A stretch of 64,000 nucleotides of DNA. Origin: Deltaproteobacteria bacterium (GTDB lineage Bacteria > Desulfobacterota > GWC2-55-46). Shown in pieces: positions 52,220 to 61,562 of the stretch (position 1 is its first letter; each line of letters begins with the position of its first letter). The notes beneath the pieces are model-generated. The model saw only the letters and a list, made by a program, of their open reading frames with translations, was not told the DNA's origin and did no database searches. The stretch spans positions 86,651 through 150,650 of the forward strand of contig JACPGB010000012.1 in assembly GCA_016182655.1 (NCBI GenBank), in the 5' to 3' direction. Made by a program: the position numbers and the translations under genes.

Positions 52220-53485
52220 ATGAAACCCAAAAACGAAGGCGGCAATGAAAAGGGGTTCGTCCTCATACTCGCGCTCGTCACCATGATAGCTATGACGGTC
52301 ATAGGCCTTAGCGCCGTCATGAACATGACGACCGATTTACAGCTATCAAGGAACGAGAGGGACTCGAAAATAGCCTTCCAGCTCGCCGAGGCGGGCATAA
52401 ACGAGATGATCTCGCGGCTGCACCTGCCGTCAACGAATGCCAAATATACCGGTGAGAAGTCGACGGACGGGGCGGCATATAGGTCGACGACCTGGAACTC
52501 GGACAACTCCGACGACATCGGGTACGGCTACGGCGCGGGGAGGGCGAGCGCGGAGACGCTCAACTACACGGTCCAGATAAACTACCTCGACGACGGCAAT
52601 ACCGAGAACCTCTGCGACTCAAACGACGTCGGCTCGAACGACTCGGGCAACGCCTCCAAGGTCCCGGACACCGCCTCGTGGAACTGCCCGCACGGAGCGA
52701 CCGAGATAGTCATGTTCGGCAACGACTTCAAGATACCCGAGACGGTCACTTTCATAGACTACGGCAAACAGCCTGTCTACAAGATGGAGTCCACGGGGAC
52801 CTACGGCACGACCCAGAAGACCATAATCGCCTACGTCGGGGCAAGCAACCTGAACACCGACACGAACGCCGCCATAAACACCAACGGGTGCGTGAACATC
52901 TCCGGGGGCGCGTCGGCGACGATCACGGGCGGCGTGCTCGAGTACGGTAGCGGCGGGTGCACGACCTGCAATGACGGGATGGGAGGGTGCGCGGCAAAGG
53001 GCTCCGAAGACGTCATGAACACATATCTCGGCGATAACATCTCCGAGATAATCAACTTCGCCGACGAAAAACACAAGTGCAAGAACGGGACATGCAGCGC
53101 CGCAGGCGATGACATCCCCGCGAGCGGCAAGATAGACGACGTCGTCCTCGACTGGGGCGACTACGCGAACGATACTTATTCAAGGATGATATACATCGAC
53201 AACTCCGGCGGCAAGGAAGTGGATATATCCGGCACCTTCCAGGGCAGGGGCATACTCATCGTCACCGGGGACCTCTCCCTCTCGGGCAACCTCGATTTCG
53301 AGGGGCTCGTCTACGTCTTCGGCACGCTCACCTTAAGCGGCTCCCTTACCGTCACCGGCGGCATAATGGCCGACACCACAGTCGCAGTCCACGGCAGCGT
53401 AACCTCCACCTACGACCAGGCAACCCTCGACGCGGTATCCAAGGAAAACAGCTCGTCAACGGTAATACTCTGGAAGAGGCTGTAG
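52220..53485 (+). CDS. pilX: Minor pilin, PilX-type with beta-helix C-terminal domain
   Basis: A 421-residue protein with a short leader ending NEKG and the hydrophobic stretch FVLILALVTMIAMTVIGLS. It lacks the Glu at position 5, as PilX and GspK subunits do. The helix continues with DLQLSRNERDSKIAFQLAEA. The C-terminal third contains short repeating beta units (GRGILIVTGDLSLSGNLDFE, GTLTLSGSLTVTGGIMADTT), suggesting a small right-handed beta-helix, as in bactofilins. ATG 52220 with AAGGTGG upstream is preferred to GTG 52211. It is the last gene of the operon. Confidence 0.85.
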   Translation: MKPKNEGGNEKGFVLILALVTMIAMTVIGLSAVMNMTTDLQLSRNERDSKIAFQLAEAGINEMISRLHLPSTNAKYTGEKSTDGAAYRSTTWNSDNSDDIGYGYGAGRASAETLNYTVQINYLDDGNTENLCDSNDVGSNDSGNASKVPDTASWNCPHGATEIVMFGNDFKIPETVTFIDYGKQPVYKMESTGTYGTTQKTIIAYVGASNLNTDTNAAINTNGCVNISGGASATITGGVLEYGSGGCTTCNDGMGGCAAKGSEDVMNTYLGDNISEIINFADEKHKCKNGTCSAAGDDIPASGKIDDVVLDWGDYANDTYSRMIYIDNSGGKEVDISGTFQGRGILIVTGDLSLSGNLDFEGLVYVFGTLTLSGSLTVTGGIMADTTVAVHGSVTSTYDQATLDAVSKENSSSTVILWKRL

Positions 53486-53585
53486 AAGCTTTTTTTTAAA
53501 GTTTCTTTGGGCCTCCCCGATATATAAACAGGGGTTTTAGTTAGCTTGAAATTATGCGTAATTATAACCAATTTAAAAAAATATA

Positions 53586-53614
53586 TTGACAATTTTGACA
53601 TATTGGAATAGATT
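53586..53614 (+). promoter_or_regulatory. Probable sigma-70 promoter of the xre-pilMNOPQ operon
   Basis: TTGACA, a 17-bp spacer and TAGATT (4 of 6 matches) lie about 90 bp upstream of the XRE gene in an AT-rich gap. A weaker sigma-54-like sequence, TGGACCAGCTTATGC, has the GG-N10-GC spacing at 53625-53639 but poor consensus otherwise. Confidence 0.62.
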
Positions 53615-53704
53615 GCAATCAACTTGGACCAGCTTATGCGAAATTAGCCCCAAAGTTTCTTCTTTAAAAATCTTTTAGAAAGTTGTGACTTTAGTGCTTG
53701 TGAT

Positions 53705-53902
53705 ATGGCCAGAAATAATTTAAAAAAGATAAGAGAGAACATGCTCCTGAGCAAATCCGAGCTCGCGCGAAAGGCCGGCATCTCGCCTCTTACCGTAGAC
53801 AGGATTGAGCGGGGCTTCCCCTGCAGGGTGGACACCAAGAGGAAGATAATCCACGCGCTCGGGATGAAGGTTACGGAAAAGGGAAAAGTCTTTACGGACT
53901 GA
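53705..53902 (+). CDS. XRE-family mini-regulator preceding pilM
   Basis: A 65-residue protein that is essentially one helix-turn-helix domain: NLKKIRENMLLSKSELARKA, then GISPLTVDRIERGFPCRVDTK. The basic, minimal form resembles Cro/C1-type regulators. It lies 10 bp before pilM and shares its operon, so autoregulation of the pilus alignment operon is a reasonable guess. An ATG start is clear. No partner toxin or phage genes are nearby. Confidence 0.85.
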   Translation: MARNNLKKIRENMLLSKSELARKAGISPLTVDRIERGFPCRVDTKRKIIHALGMKVTEKGKVFTD

Positions 53903-53912
53903 CCGGGGGAAT

Positions 53913-54971
53913 ATGAATCTGCCGTTTCTGAAGAAAAAAGACGCCGTAGCGTTTGACATAGGCTCCAACTCCATAAAACTCGTCCAGATGAACCAGACAA
54001 AGAAGGGATGGGAGCTTACCAAGCTCGGCATCGCGGAGCTCCCGCCCGAGGCGATCGTCGACGGGTCCATAATCGACTCGATGACGGTCACCAATACGCT
54101 CAAAGACCTCATCAAGGAACACGGCGTCAAGGTCAAGGACGCCGTCTCTTCCCTCACCGGACACTCCGTCATAATCAAGAAAGTCAGTTTTCCCGCGATG
54201 ACCGAGGAAGAGCTCGCCGACTCCATCCAGTGGGAGGCCGAGCAGTACATCCCGTTCCCGATAACCGACGTCAACATCGACTTTCAGATACTCGGCGCGG
54301 ACACCGAGGGCAGGGGCCAGATGGACGTCATGCTGGTCGCGGTGAAGAAGGACGTCATAAACGACTACACGAACGTCATCAAGGAGGCGGGGCTTAACCC
54401 CGTCGTCATCGACGTCGACTCCTTCGCCCTCGAGAACATGATGGAGATAAACTACCCCGTCTCTCCCGGCGAGAACATCGCGATGGTCAACATCGGGGCC
54501 TCCATAACGTCCATAAGCGTCATATTGGGCGGGCTTACCATCTTCACCCGCTCGATACCGATGGGCGGGAACCAGTTCACCGAGGAGATACAGAGACAGC
54601 TGAACGTGAGCTTCAAGGACGCCGAGGAGATGAAGACCGGCAAAAAGCCCGAGGGCGAGGCGCAGGTCTCCTCAGCCGTCGAATCCATCGCCGGGAACCT
54701 CACCTTCGAGGTCAAGAGGTCGCTGGATTTCTTCCTCGGCGGCTCGCAGGGCTCTTATGTAAACAAGATATACTTGAGCGGCGGGGGGTCGAGGGCCGCG
54801 GGGCTCAAGGAACTCATGCAGGAGAAGACCGCGATACCGGTCGAGGTAGTGAACCCGTTCAAGAACGTCGAGGCCGACTCCAGGCACTTTGACAAGGAGA
54901 AGCTCAAGGACTCGGCGCCGTTCTTCGGCGTCGCCGTCGGGCTCGCCACGCGGAGGTTCGCAGACAGATGA
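53913..54971 (+). CDS. pilM: Type IV pilus inner-membrane platform protein PilM
   Basis: PilM is an actin-like cytoplasmic protein that binds the N-terminus of PilN. The 352-residue sequence has the nucleotide-binding start AFDIGSNSIKLVQMNQ, the family block WEAEQYIPFPITDVNIDFQI and the C-terminal YLSGGGSRAAGLKEL. It is the first pil gene of pilMNOPQ and overlaps pilN by 4 bp. Confidence 0.95.
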   Translation: MNLPFLKKKDAVAFDIGSNSIKLVQMNQTKKGWELTKLGIAELPPEAIVDGSIIDSMTVTNTLKDLIKEHGVKVKDAVSSLTGHSVIIKKVSFPAMTEEELADSIQWEAEQYIPFPITDVNIDFQILGADTEGRGQMDVMLVAVKKDVINDYTNVIKEAGLNPVVIDVDSFALENMMEINYPVSPGENIAMVNIGASITSISVILGGLTIFTRSIPMGGNQFTEEIQRQLNVSFKDAEEMKTGKKPEGEAQVSSAVESIAGNLTFEVKRSLDFFLGGSQGSYVNKIYLSGGGSRAAGLKELMQEKTAIPVEVVNPFKNVEADSRHFDKEKLKDSAPFFGVAVGLATRRFADR

Positions 54972-55534
54972 TCCGCATAAACCTCCTGCCCGTAAGGGCC
55001 GCAAAGAAAAAGGAATCGGTAAGGTTCCAGCTTACCGTGGCCGGGCTCGTGAGCTTCCTCGTCGTGGTCGTCGCGCTCGGCGCGTACTTCACCGTGAGGA
55101 ACGAGGCCGGCGGGCTCAAGGACCAGATAGGACAGGGCGAGCAGGAGATAGAGGAGCTCAAGAAGAAGATAGGCGAGCTCTCCAAGATAAAGGAACAGAA
55201 GAGGATAGTCGAGGAGAAGCTCAAGGTCATAACCAACCTCGAAGCCGCCAGGACCGGCCCCGTGGACCTCTTCAGGAAGATAAGCGAGGCCATCCCCGAG
55301 AGGGCCTGGCTCGCCTCCGTGAAGGACGAGGGTTTCACCGTGACGGTCAAGGGCTACGCCTCCGACGACGAGGTCGTCGCGGACTTCATGAGGGGGCTTC
55401 AGAAGTTCAAGGAGCTGGGCCTCGTCGAGCTCGAGGTCGCGCAGAGGATCGTCGAGAGGGAGACCGGAAGCGACCTCGTAGCCTTCACCTTAAGGCTCGA
55501 GAAGACGATAGAGAAGCCCAAGGAGAAGAAATAA
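54968..55534 (+). CDS. pilN: Type IV pilus assembly protein PilN
   Basis: The 188-residue bitopic protein starts with the PilM-binding motif MIRINLLPVR. One membrane helix (about residues 24-44) and a periplasmic coiled coil (about 50-85) follow, then a ferredoxin-like fold. It pairs with PilO to link PilM to PilP and PilQ. Confidence 0.95.
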   Translation: MIRINLLPVRAAKKKESVRFQLTVAGLVSFLVVVVALGAYFTVRNEAGGLKDQIGQGEQEIEELKKKIGELSKIKEQKRIVEEKLKVITNLEAARTGPVDLFRKISEAIPERAWLASVKDEGFTVTVKGYASDDEVVADFMRGLQKFKELGLVELEVAQRIVERETGSDLVAFTLRLEKTIEKPKEKK

Positions 55535-55535
55535 C

Positions 55536-56144
55536 ATGGCCCTTGCGCTGCCGAAGATAAACCCTGAAATAGTGATGAAGCTCCCGCTCTCGAAGCGGGT
55601 GGCGATACTCGCGGCCGTGAACGTAGTCGTGGTCGGGCTCATATACTGGTTCCTCATAGGCCCCAAGTACGCCGATGTAAAGGACCTCCGGGTCCAGCTC
55701 CAGGACTTGAACGTCAAGCTGAACGAGAGCAGGCAGATAGCCGCCGACATCCCGAAGTTCCTCCAGGAGAAGGAGGAGATGGAGAAAAAACTCATGGCCG
55801 CGGTCGCCCAGCTCCCGAACGAGAAGGAGATCCCCGACCTCATAGACAGCATAAGCGAGGCCGGGCAGAGGGCGGGCCTCAAGATCCAGCTTTTCAAGCC
55901 CGAGCGCGAGAACAAGAAGGGCTTCTACGCGGAAGTCCCGGTCACGATGTCGGTCGAGGGCAGGTTCGAGAGCCTCTACGACTTCAGCGACAAGGTCGGC
56001 AAGCTCCCGAGGATAGTCAACATCAGCGGGATGGACATACTGTCGCTCGGGCACAAGAACAGGATACCCCAGCTGAAGGCGAACTTCACATCCACGACTT
56101 TCAGGTTCATACCGATGCAGGGCGAAGGAGAGCCCAAGAAATAA
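55536..56144 (+). CDS. pilO: Type IV pilus assembly protein PilO
   Basis: A 202-residue protein with a membrane helix at about residues 26-46 (VAILAAVNVVVVGLIYWFLI), a coiled coil and a C-terminal ferredoxin-like domain (FYAEVPVTMSVEGRFESLYD). It forms heterodimers with PilN. Gene spacing is 1 bp from pilN and it overlaps pilP by one base. Confidence 0.94.
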   Translation: MALALPKINPEIVMKLPLSKRVAILAAVNVVVVGLIYWFLIGPKYADVKDLRVQLQDLNVKLNESRQIAADIPKFLQEKEEMEKKLMAAVAQLPNEKEIPDLIDSISEAGQRAGLKIQLFKPERENKKGFYAEVPVTMSVEGRFESLYDFSDKVGKLPRIVNISGMDILSLGHKNRIPQLKANFTSTTFRFIPMQGEGEPKK

Positions 56145-56671
56145 TGTCAAGACGACTATTGATAGCTTTACTGGCAACGGCCCTTTCCCTGTCTCTGGCG
56201 GCTTGCAAGAAGGAAGAGCCCCAGCCGGAACAGCCGGTAAAAAGGGCGCAGCCCGCGAAACCGGCGGCTATCGCGGCTACGGCCGGGATAGATACCTCGG
56301 CCAAGATCGAGCCGAGCGTGGTAGACGCCTCCAGGCACAGAAACCCGTTCCAGAGCCATATCATACTGCTCCGCGGTAGCGGCGACGGCCCCAAGAAGAT
56401 CAAGGGCCCGCTCGAGTGCTGCGAGCTTACGCTCTTCAGGGTGCACGCGATAGTAGCCGCTAAAAACGGCGCCTTCGCGCTCGTGCAGGCCCCCGACGGC
56501 AAGAGGTATGTCGTAAGGAAGGGCGACGTCATAGGGATCAAGGAAGGCAAGGTCATGAAGATAGGGGGCAAGGCCATAACGGTCCGGGAGTTCACGAGAG
56601 ACCAGGACGGCAAGGTCCTCTCGACTGATGACACCGAGATCAAGATCCCGGTTGAAAAAGTGGTCCGCTGA
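56144..56671 (+). CDS. pilP: Type IV pilus lipoprotein PilP
   Basis: The 175-residue protein has a lipoprotein signal with lipobox LAAC (LSLAACKKEEPQPEQ), a Pro/Ala-rich tether and a C-terminal beta domain with FALVQAPDGKRYVVRKGDVI, the secretin-contacting HR/GC-like fold. It connects PilNO to the secretin PilQ. Confidence 0.94.
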   Translation: MSRRLLIALLATALSLSLAACKKEEPQPEQPVKRAQPAKPAAIAATAGIDTSAKIEPSVVDASRHRNPFQSHIILLRGSGDGPKKIKGPLECCELTLFRVHAIVAAKNGAFALVQAPDGKRYVVRKGDVIGIKEGKVMKIGGKAITVREFTRDQDGKVLSTDDTEIKIPVEKVVR

Positions 56672-56742
56672 CGCGAGGTCTTTGCGTTTCGTTGTTTTGA
56701 CGTAATCAGTTACCGAATGTATCGAGAAGCTCTGGAGGGCTT

Positions 56743-59586
56743 ATGCGTATGACAGACGATCGGTTGAGGCACGGCCTCATCGGTTCCATCCTCGCCGGCG
56801 CGCTCATCTTCACGGGCTGCGCCTCGACTGGACCGAAGGACATAAAAACGGACGGAGCGCCCGAGGCGGCCGTAGCGGCCCCTCAGGCCCAAAACGAGGC
56901 CGCGCCTGACGTAATATCGGTAGAGTACATTAACATGGTCGGCGACGGCGACAGGGTGATGATAGCCACGACCGGGCCGGTCAAGTTCACGGCCTTCAGG
57001 CTCTCGGACCCCGCCCGGCTTATACTCGACCTCCCCGGCGTAAACCTCGACAAGGTCCCGGCCGCGCTCGCCGTGAACAACGCGTTCGTCGGCGAGATAA
57101 CGTCGGCTACCTATGGCGAGGGCAAGGACATCGGCAGGGTCGTCATCGGGCTTAAGGAAGGCATCGACCACGACGTGAAGTCCGGCGATAACAGCATACT
57201 CGTAAGCCTCTCAAGGCCGGCCGCAGCCGCCGTTGCCCCGGCTACGGAGCCCGCAAAGGCTGAAGCGCAGACTGCGGCTACACCCGAGCCGGTCAAGGTC
57301 GAAGACCTCGCACCGAAGGCAAAGTCGATGAAGCAGGCCTCCACGGTCGTGAAGGTAGTAGAGTCGAAAGACGGGGAGAATACCGTCATAAGGATTATGA
57401 GCGACGGGCTTCTCGGGAACTATAGCACCTTCGACCTCGACAGCCCCGGAAGGGTCGTCATAGACGTATGGGACGTAGGCAGTTCCATCGGCAAGGACGT
57501 GGTGAGGCTCGAAGGAAAGTATCTTAAGACCGTAAGGATCGGTACGCACGCCGATAAGGCGAGGTTCGTGTTTGACGCCGCAGGCAAGAAGCTCACGCCC
57601 CACTCGATAAAGCGCGTCGAGGACGAAATTGTCCTGACTATAGGGCCGAAGGTCGTGCCTGCCGTTGACGAGGCCGCAAAACCCGCGAGGAAGCTCGTTA
57701 AAAAAGCCGAGCCCGTAAAGACCGCGAAGGCCGAGAAAAAGGCAGAGCCAAAGGCCGAAGCCCCGATCGCGGAGTCGCAGAAAGCGGCCCCCGCAACCGT
57801 GACCGCCGAGGCCGAAATAGCCGCTCCTGCCCCGAAGGCCGCGGAGGCCCCGAAGGCCGAGCCTGAAAAGGCCGTAAAGGCCGATAACGGCATTAAAGTA
57901 GAGAAGGTCGACTTCAGGCGCTCCAACGGCGCCGGCTCGCTATCCATCGCCACGAGCGCGAGGGCCGAGTACAACGTGAAGGAGTCCGCGGACGGCAGGA
58001 CGGTTACAATAGACATAAAGGGCGCGACCATACCCGATGAGCTTACAAGGACGCTCGACGCCGCAAAGCTCAATACGGCTGTAGCTACCATCAGCTCGTT
58101 CCAGGGCTCCTTTGAGCCCAAAGAGGTCCGCGTAATAGTGAAGCTCAAGGAAAAGGCGCCTTATACGGTGACCGACGAGGACGGCACGCTCAAACTCGAG
58201 TTCGCCGCCGTTGTCGCGGAGCCCGCCCCCGCGATAAAGGCCGAGGCAGAGCCTCAGGCCGGTGAAAAGGGCGCGAATAAGGAAGACGCGATCGTGGCGG
58301 AAAAGAGGGAGTATACCGGCGCCAGGATCGATCTCGATATGATGGACGCCAACGTTAGCGACGTGCTACGTCTACTTGCCGAGATAAGCAACATGAACAT
58401 CATAGCCTCGGACGACGTGAAGGGGACGATATCCTTGAGGCTCAAGAACGTGCCCTGGGACCAGGCCTTCGACATCATACTCCGCTCAAAGGAACTGGAC
58501 AGCGTCCAGGAGGGCAACGTCATAAGGGTCGCCCCGGCCATGAAGATAAGGCTGGAGAAGGAATCCTTCCTTGCTTCCCGCAAGGCGCAGGAGAAGCTTG
58601 AGAACCTCGAGATACACTTCATACCGGTCAATTACGCCTCGTCCGTGGAACTCATAAAGCAGGTCCAGGGCGTCCTTACGGACAGGGGGACGGTCACGAA
58701 CGACGCGAGGACGAACACCATAATAGTAAAGGACATCAGGACCGGGGTCGAGGCGGCGAAGAACCTCATCACGAAGCTCGACACCGCGATACCGCAGGTC
58801 CTTATCGAAGCCAGGATAGTCGAGGCCTCGACGAGCTTCGCGAGAGACTTGGGTATTCAGTGGGGGCTTGAGTACGGCACCGGCGGCAACACCTCGACCG
58901 AGACCTTCGGCGCGAGCGGCACTGAGGGGCAGGCTGTACAGACCTTCCAGACGCCCAACTCGAACATAACCGCGACAGGCGCCGACCAGTACGCCGTGAA
59001 CCTTCCGGCCACCGGCTCGGCCGGCACGCTCGGCGCATTGGGCTTCCTCCTCGGCAAGGCCGGGTCAAACCCGTTCCTTCTGGACTTGAGGCTCTCGGCC
59101 GGCGAGACCGAAGGCAGGCTCAAGACCATATCGAGGCCGCGCATAACCACGATGGACAACAAGGAGGCGAAGATCGAGCAGGGCGAGTCGATCCCCTTCG
59201 AGACGACCTCCTCGGCGGGCACGGCCACGACCTTCATCGACGCGAACCTCTCCCTCACCGTCACGCCGCACATTACCCCCGACGGCTCGGTCCTCATGAA
59301 GATAAAGGCGTCGAGGAACTCGATAGGCACGTTCAGGACTTCAGGCGGCGAGCCTTCTATAAACAAGAAGGAGTCCTCTACAGAAGTCCTCGTCAGGGAC
59401 GGCGAGACCACGGTCATAGGCGGTATCGTCATAACGGACAAGAACGACTCGGACAAGGGCATACCGTACCTCCAGGATATCCCGGTCATCGGCTGGCTTT
59501 TCAAGTCCAAGTCGGTGTCGGACTCGCAGACCGAGCTCCTGATATTCATAACCCCGACTATCCTCAAGGACAAGATCAAGGCCTGA
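56743..59586 (+). CDS. pilQ: Type IV pilus secretin PilQ with three AMIN domains
   Basis: The 947-residue outer-membrane pore has a signal with lipobox IFTGC, so it may be lipidated. Three AMIN domains start around KFTAFRLSDPARLILDLPGV, YSTFDLDSPGRVVIDVW and YNVKESADGRTVTIDIKG. A Lys/Ala/Glu/Pro-rich linker separates the second from the third. The STN/N0 domain (DLDMMDANVSDVLRLLAEI), N1 and the secretin core (VLIEARIVEASTSFARDLGI, SRPRITTMDNKEAKI, GGIVITDKNDSDKGIPYL) complete the protein. It is followed by a strong terminator ending the operon. AMIN domains bind peptidoglycan and locate the secretin. Confidence 0.95.
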   Translation: MRMTDDRLRHGLIGSILAGALIFTGCASTGPKDIKTDGAPEAAVAAPQAQNEAAPDVISVEYINMVGDGDRVMIATTGPVKFTAFRLSDPARLILDLPGVNLDKVPAALAVNNAFVGEITSATYGEGKDIGRVVIGLKEGIDHDVKSGDNSILVSLSRPAAAAVAPATEPAKAEAQTAATPEPVKVEDLAPKAKSMKQASTVVKVVESKDGENTVIRIMSDGLLGNYSTFDLDSPGRVVIDVWDVGSSIGKDVVRLEGKYLKTVRIGTHADKARFVFDAAGKKLTPHSIKRVEDEIVLTIGPKVVPAVDEAAKPARKLVKKAEPVKTAKAEKKAEPKAEAPIAESQKAAPATVTAEAEIAAPAPKAAEAPKAEPEKAVKADNGIKVEKVDFRRSNGAGSLSIATSARAEYNVKESADGRTVTIDIKGATIPDELTRTLDAAKLNTAVATISSFQGSFEPKEVRVIVKLKEKAPYTVTDEDGTLKLEFAAVVAEPAPAIKAEAEPQAGEKGANKEDAIVAEKREYTGARIDLDMMDANVSDVLRLLAEISNMNIIASDDVKGTISLRLKNVPWDQAFDIILRSKELDSVQEGNVIRVAPAMKIRLEKESFLASRKAQEKLENLEIHFIPVNYASSVELIKQVQGVLTDRGTVTNDARTNTIIVKDIRTGVEAAKNLITKLDTAIPQVLIEARIVEASTSFARDLGIQWGLEYGTGGNTSTETFGASGTEGQAVQTFQTPNSNITATGADQYAVNLPATGSAGTLGALGFLLGKAGSNPFLLDLRLSAGETEGRLKTISRPRITTMDNKEAKIEQGESIPFETTSSAGTATTFIDANLSLTVTPHITPDGSVLMKIKASRNSIGTFRTSGGEPSINKKESSTEVLVRDGETTVIGGIVITDKNDSDKGIPYLQDIPVIGWLFKSKSVSDSQTELLIFITPTILKDKIKA

Positions 59587-59603
59587 CGGCCTCTCTTTAA
59601 AAC

Positions 59604-59639
59604 AAAAAAATGCACCCCCTGCGGGGTGCATTTTTTTTG
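59604..59639 (+). terminator. Terminator after pilQ
   Basis: AAAAAAATGCACCCC, a CTGC loop and GGGGTGCATTTTTTTT form a strong stem ending in a T-run. It closes the xre-pilMNOPQ transcript. Confidence 0.92.
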
Positions 59640-59666
59640 TCATTTCCGGCCCTTTTATGTTATGTT
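59637..59666 (+). promoter_or_regulatory. Candidate sigma-70 promoter of aroC
   Basis: TTGTCA, an 18-bp spacer and TATGTT (5 of 6 and 4 of 6 matches) sit just after the pilQ terminator, 45 bp before the aroC ATG. Confidence 0.42.
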
Positions 59667-59710
59667 ACTCAAAAGTCCGGACATATAAACCGCGCGCGGG
59701 ATAAGGTGAA

Positions 59711-60910
59711 ATGTTGAGGTTTCTGACTGCAGGCGAGTCTCACGGAAAAGAGCTTACGGCGATTGTGGAGGGCGCGCCCTCGGGGCTCCCAATTTCTCCC
59801 TCCCAAATAGACGCCGACCTTGCAAGGAGGCAGTCCGGCTACGGCAGGGGTGGCCGGATGAGCATAGAGACGGACAGGGTGGAGATAACCGCCGGGGTCA
59901 GGCACGGGCTTACGCTCGGCTCGCCCATAGCTCTCATCGTAAGGAACAGGGACTGGGAGAACTGGACGGAAGTAATGTCGCCCGTTCCGTCGACCTATGA
60001 TGGATCGAAGACGGTCACGAAGCCGAGGCCGGGCCACGCGGACTTGTCCGGCGGCATCAAATACGACCACAGGGACCTGCGTAACATTCTGGAGAGGTCG
60101 AGCGCCCGGGAGACGGCCGCAAGGGTCGCGGCAGGGGCGGTTGCCAGGCGTCTCCTCGATGAATTCGGCATAAAGGTATACAGTTGGGTGACCGGCATCG
60201 GAGGGGTAGAGTGGAAGAAGAGGGGCGAGGCCCGGCCCGACGAGCTCTTTGACGGGGCCGAGGCGTCAGTCGTAAGGTGCCCTGATAAAAAGACATCAAA
60301 GGCGATGGTCTCGGCGATCGACCTCGCCAAAAGGGCCGGGGACAGCCTCGGGGGCGTTTTCGAGGTCGTGGTCACAGGCGTGCCGCCCGGGCTCGGGAGC
60401 CACGTTCAATGGGACAGGAAGCTTGACGGCTCTCTCGCGCGCGCCCTCATGTCAATACAGGCCATAAAGGGCGTTGAAGTCGGGATAGGCTTCGGCGCGG
60501 CCTCCACCCCAGGCTCAAAGGTCCATGACGAGATATTCCATGGAAGAAAAACCAAGGCCTTCAAGGGCTCTTATTGGCCGGTCCCCGGGACGTTCTTCAG
60601 GAAGACAAACAACGCGGGCGGCATAGAGGGCGGGATGTCGAACGGGGAGCCCCTTGTGCTCCGAGCCGTCATGAAGCCGATACCGACGCTCTATAAGCCG
60701 CTTAGATCCATTGACATAGTCACAAAGGAACCTTTCAAGGCATCCATTGAAAGGTCGGACGTATGCGCCGTCCCTGCCGCGGCGATCGTAGCCGAGGCCG
60801 CCGTGGCGTTCGAGGTAGCAAGGGAGTTCCTTGTAAAGTTCGGCGGGGACTCGGTAGTTGAAATTGAGAGGAACTACAGGGGATACCTCGGCCAGATAGA
60901 GAGGTACTGA
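59711..60910 (+). CDS. aroC: Chorismate synthase
   Basis: AroC converts 5-enolpyruvylshikimate 3-phosphate to chorismate using reduced FMN. Signature blocks are [35 protein letters not shown] and [20 protein letters not shown] followed by [14 protein letters not shown]. Length (399 aa) is normal. It leads the aroC-aroK-aroB cluster, with its own terminator before aroK. Confidence 0.97.
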   Translation: MLRFLTAGESHGKELTAIVEGAPSGLPISPSQIDADLARRQSGYGRGGRMSIETDRVEITAGVRHGLTLGSPIALIVRNRDWENWTEVMSPVPSTYDGSKTVTKPRPGHADLSGGIKYDHRDLRNILERSSARETAARVAAGAVARRLLDEFGIKVYSWVTGIGGVEWKKRGEARPDELFDGAEASVVRCPDKKTSKAMVSAIDLAKRAGDSLGGVFEVVVTGVPPGLGSHVQWDRKLDGSLARALMSIQAIKGVEVGIGFGAASTPGSKVHDEIFHGRKTKAFKGSYWPVPGTFFRKTNNAGGIEGGMSNGEPLVLRAVMKPIPTLYKPLRSIDIVTKEPFKASIERSDVCAVPAAAIVAEAAVAFEVAREFLVKFGGDSVVEIERNYRGYLGQIERY

Positions 60911-60932
60911 GTCCCAAAAGCTTCCCCCGAGC

Positions 60933-60969
60933 GGCCGGACCGGGTTTGTGCGGACCCGGCCTTTTTCTT
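60933..60969 (+). terminator. Terminator after aroC
   Basis: GGCCGGACCGGGT, loop TTGTGCGG, ACCCGGCC followed by TTTTTCTTTT. The stem has one bulged A. Confidence 0.78.
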
Positions 60970-61008
60970 TTGATGTCCAAGGGTTTGCGGATATAACTTA
61001 TACCAGAT

Positions 61009-61542
61009 ATGAATATAGTCCTGACCGGCTTCATGGGGACCGGAAAATCGACGGTGGGAAGGCTCCTTTCAAGGGAGCTGGGTCTTAAGTTCCTCGACCT
61101 CGACGACCTTATCGAAAGAGAGGCGGGGCTCGAGGTAAAGGACATTTTCGCGGTCCAGGGAGAGGCGCGCTTTCGAGAACTCGAGAGCTCGGTCATAGAG
61201 AGGCTCTCTTTCGGAGCTTATGGAGGCGGCATAGTGATATCCACGGGCGGCGGCGCCGTAGTGAACCCCAAAAACAGGACCATGCTGAGATCCTTCGGAA
61301 AGGTCGTCTGCCTCAAGGCATCGGTCGACGAGATACTCCGGAGGGTAGGGGACAGGACCGAGAGACCCCTCCTCGCCAGACCCGACAAGAGGGAGACGAT
61401 AGAGAGGCTACTTAAGGAGCGAGACGGCGCTTACGGGGACTCGGACCTTTCGATAGACACGACCGCGCTCTCAATAGAGCAGGTAGTCTCCCGGATAAGG
61501 GCCTTCATTGAAACATCCGCAAAGACAGACACTTATAAATAA
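61009..61542 (+). CDS. aroK: Shikimate kinase
   Basis: AroK phosphorylates shikimate at the 3-hydroxyl. The 177-residue protein has Walker A TGFMGTGKSTVGRLLS, the substrate-binding DLDDLIEREAG, and ISTGGGAVVNPKNR followed by DRTERPLLARPDKRE (the lid arginine). It is about 20 bp upstream of aroB. Confidence 0.96.
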   Translation: MNIVLTGFMGTGKSTVGRLLSRELGLKFLDLDDLIEREAGLEVKDIFAVQGEARFRELESSVIERLSFGAYGGGIVISTGGGAVVNPKNRTMLRSFGKVVCLKASVDEILRRVGDRTERPLLARPDKRETIERLLKERDGAYGDSDLSIDTTALSIEQVVSRIRAFIETSAKTDTYK

Positions 61543-61562
61543 AGATCGAGGGAGAGGGTAAA

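Noticed and set aside
53625-53639. Second sigma-54 site upstream of the XRE-pilM operon
   Set aside because: TGGACCAGCTTATGC has the GG-N10-GC spacing, but only about 7 of 12 consensus positions match, and a better sigma-70 site lies just upstream. Kept only as a note on that promoter.
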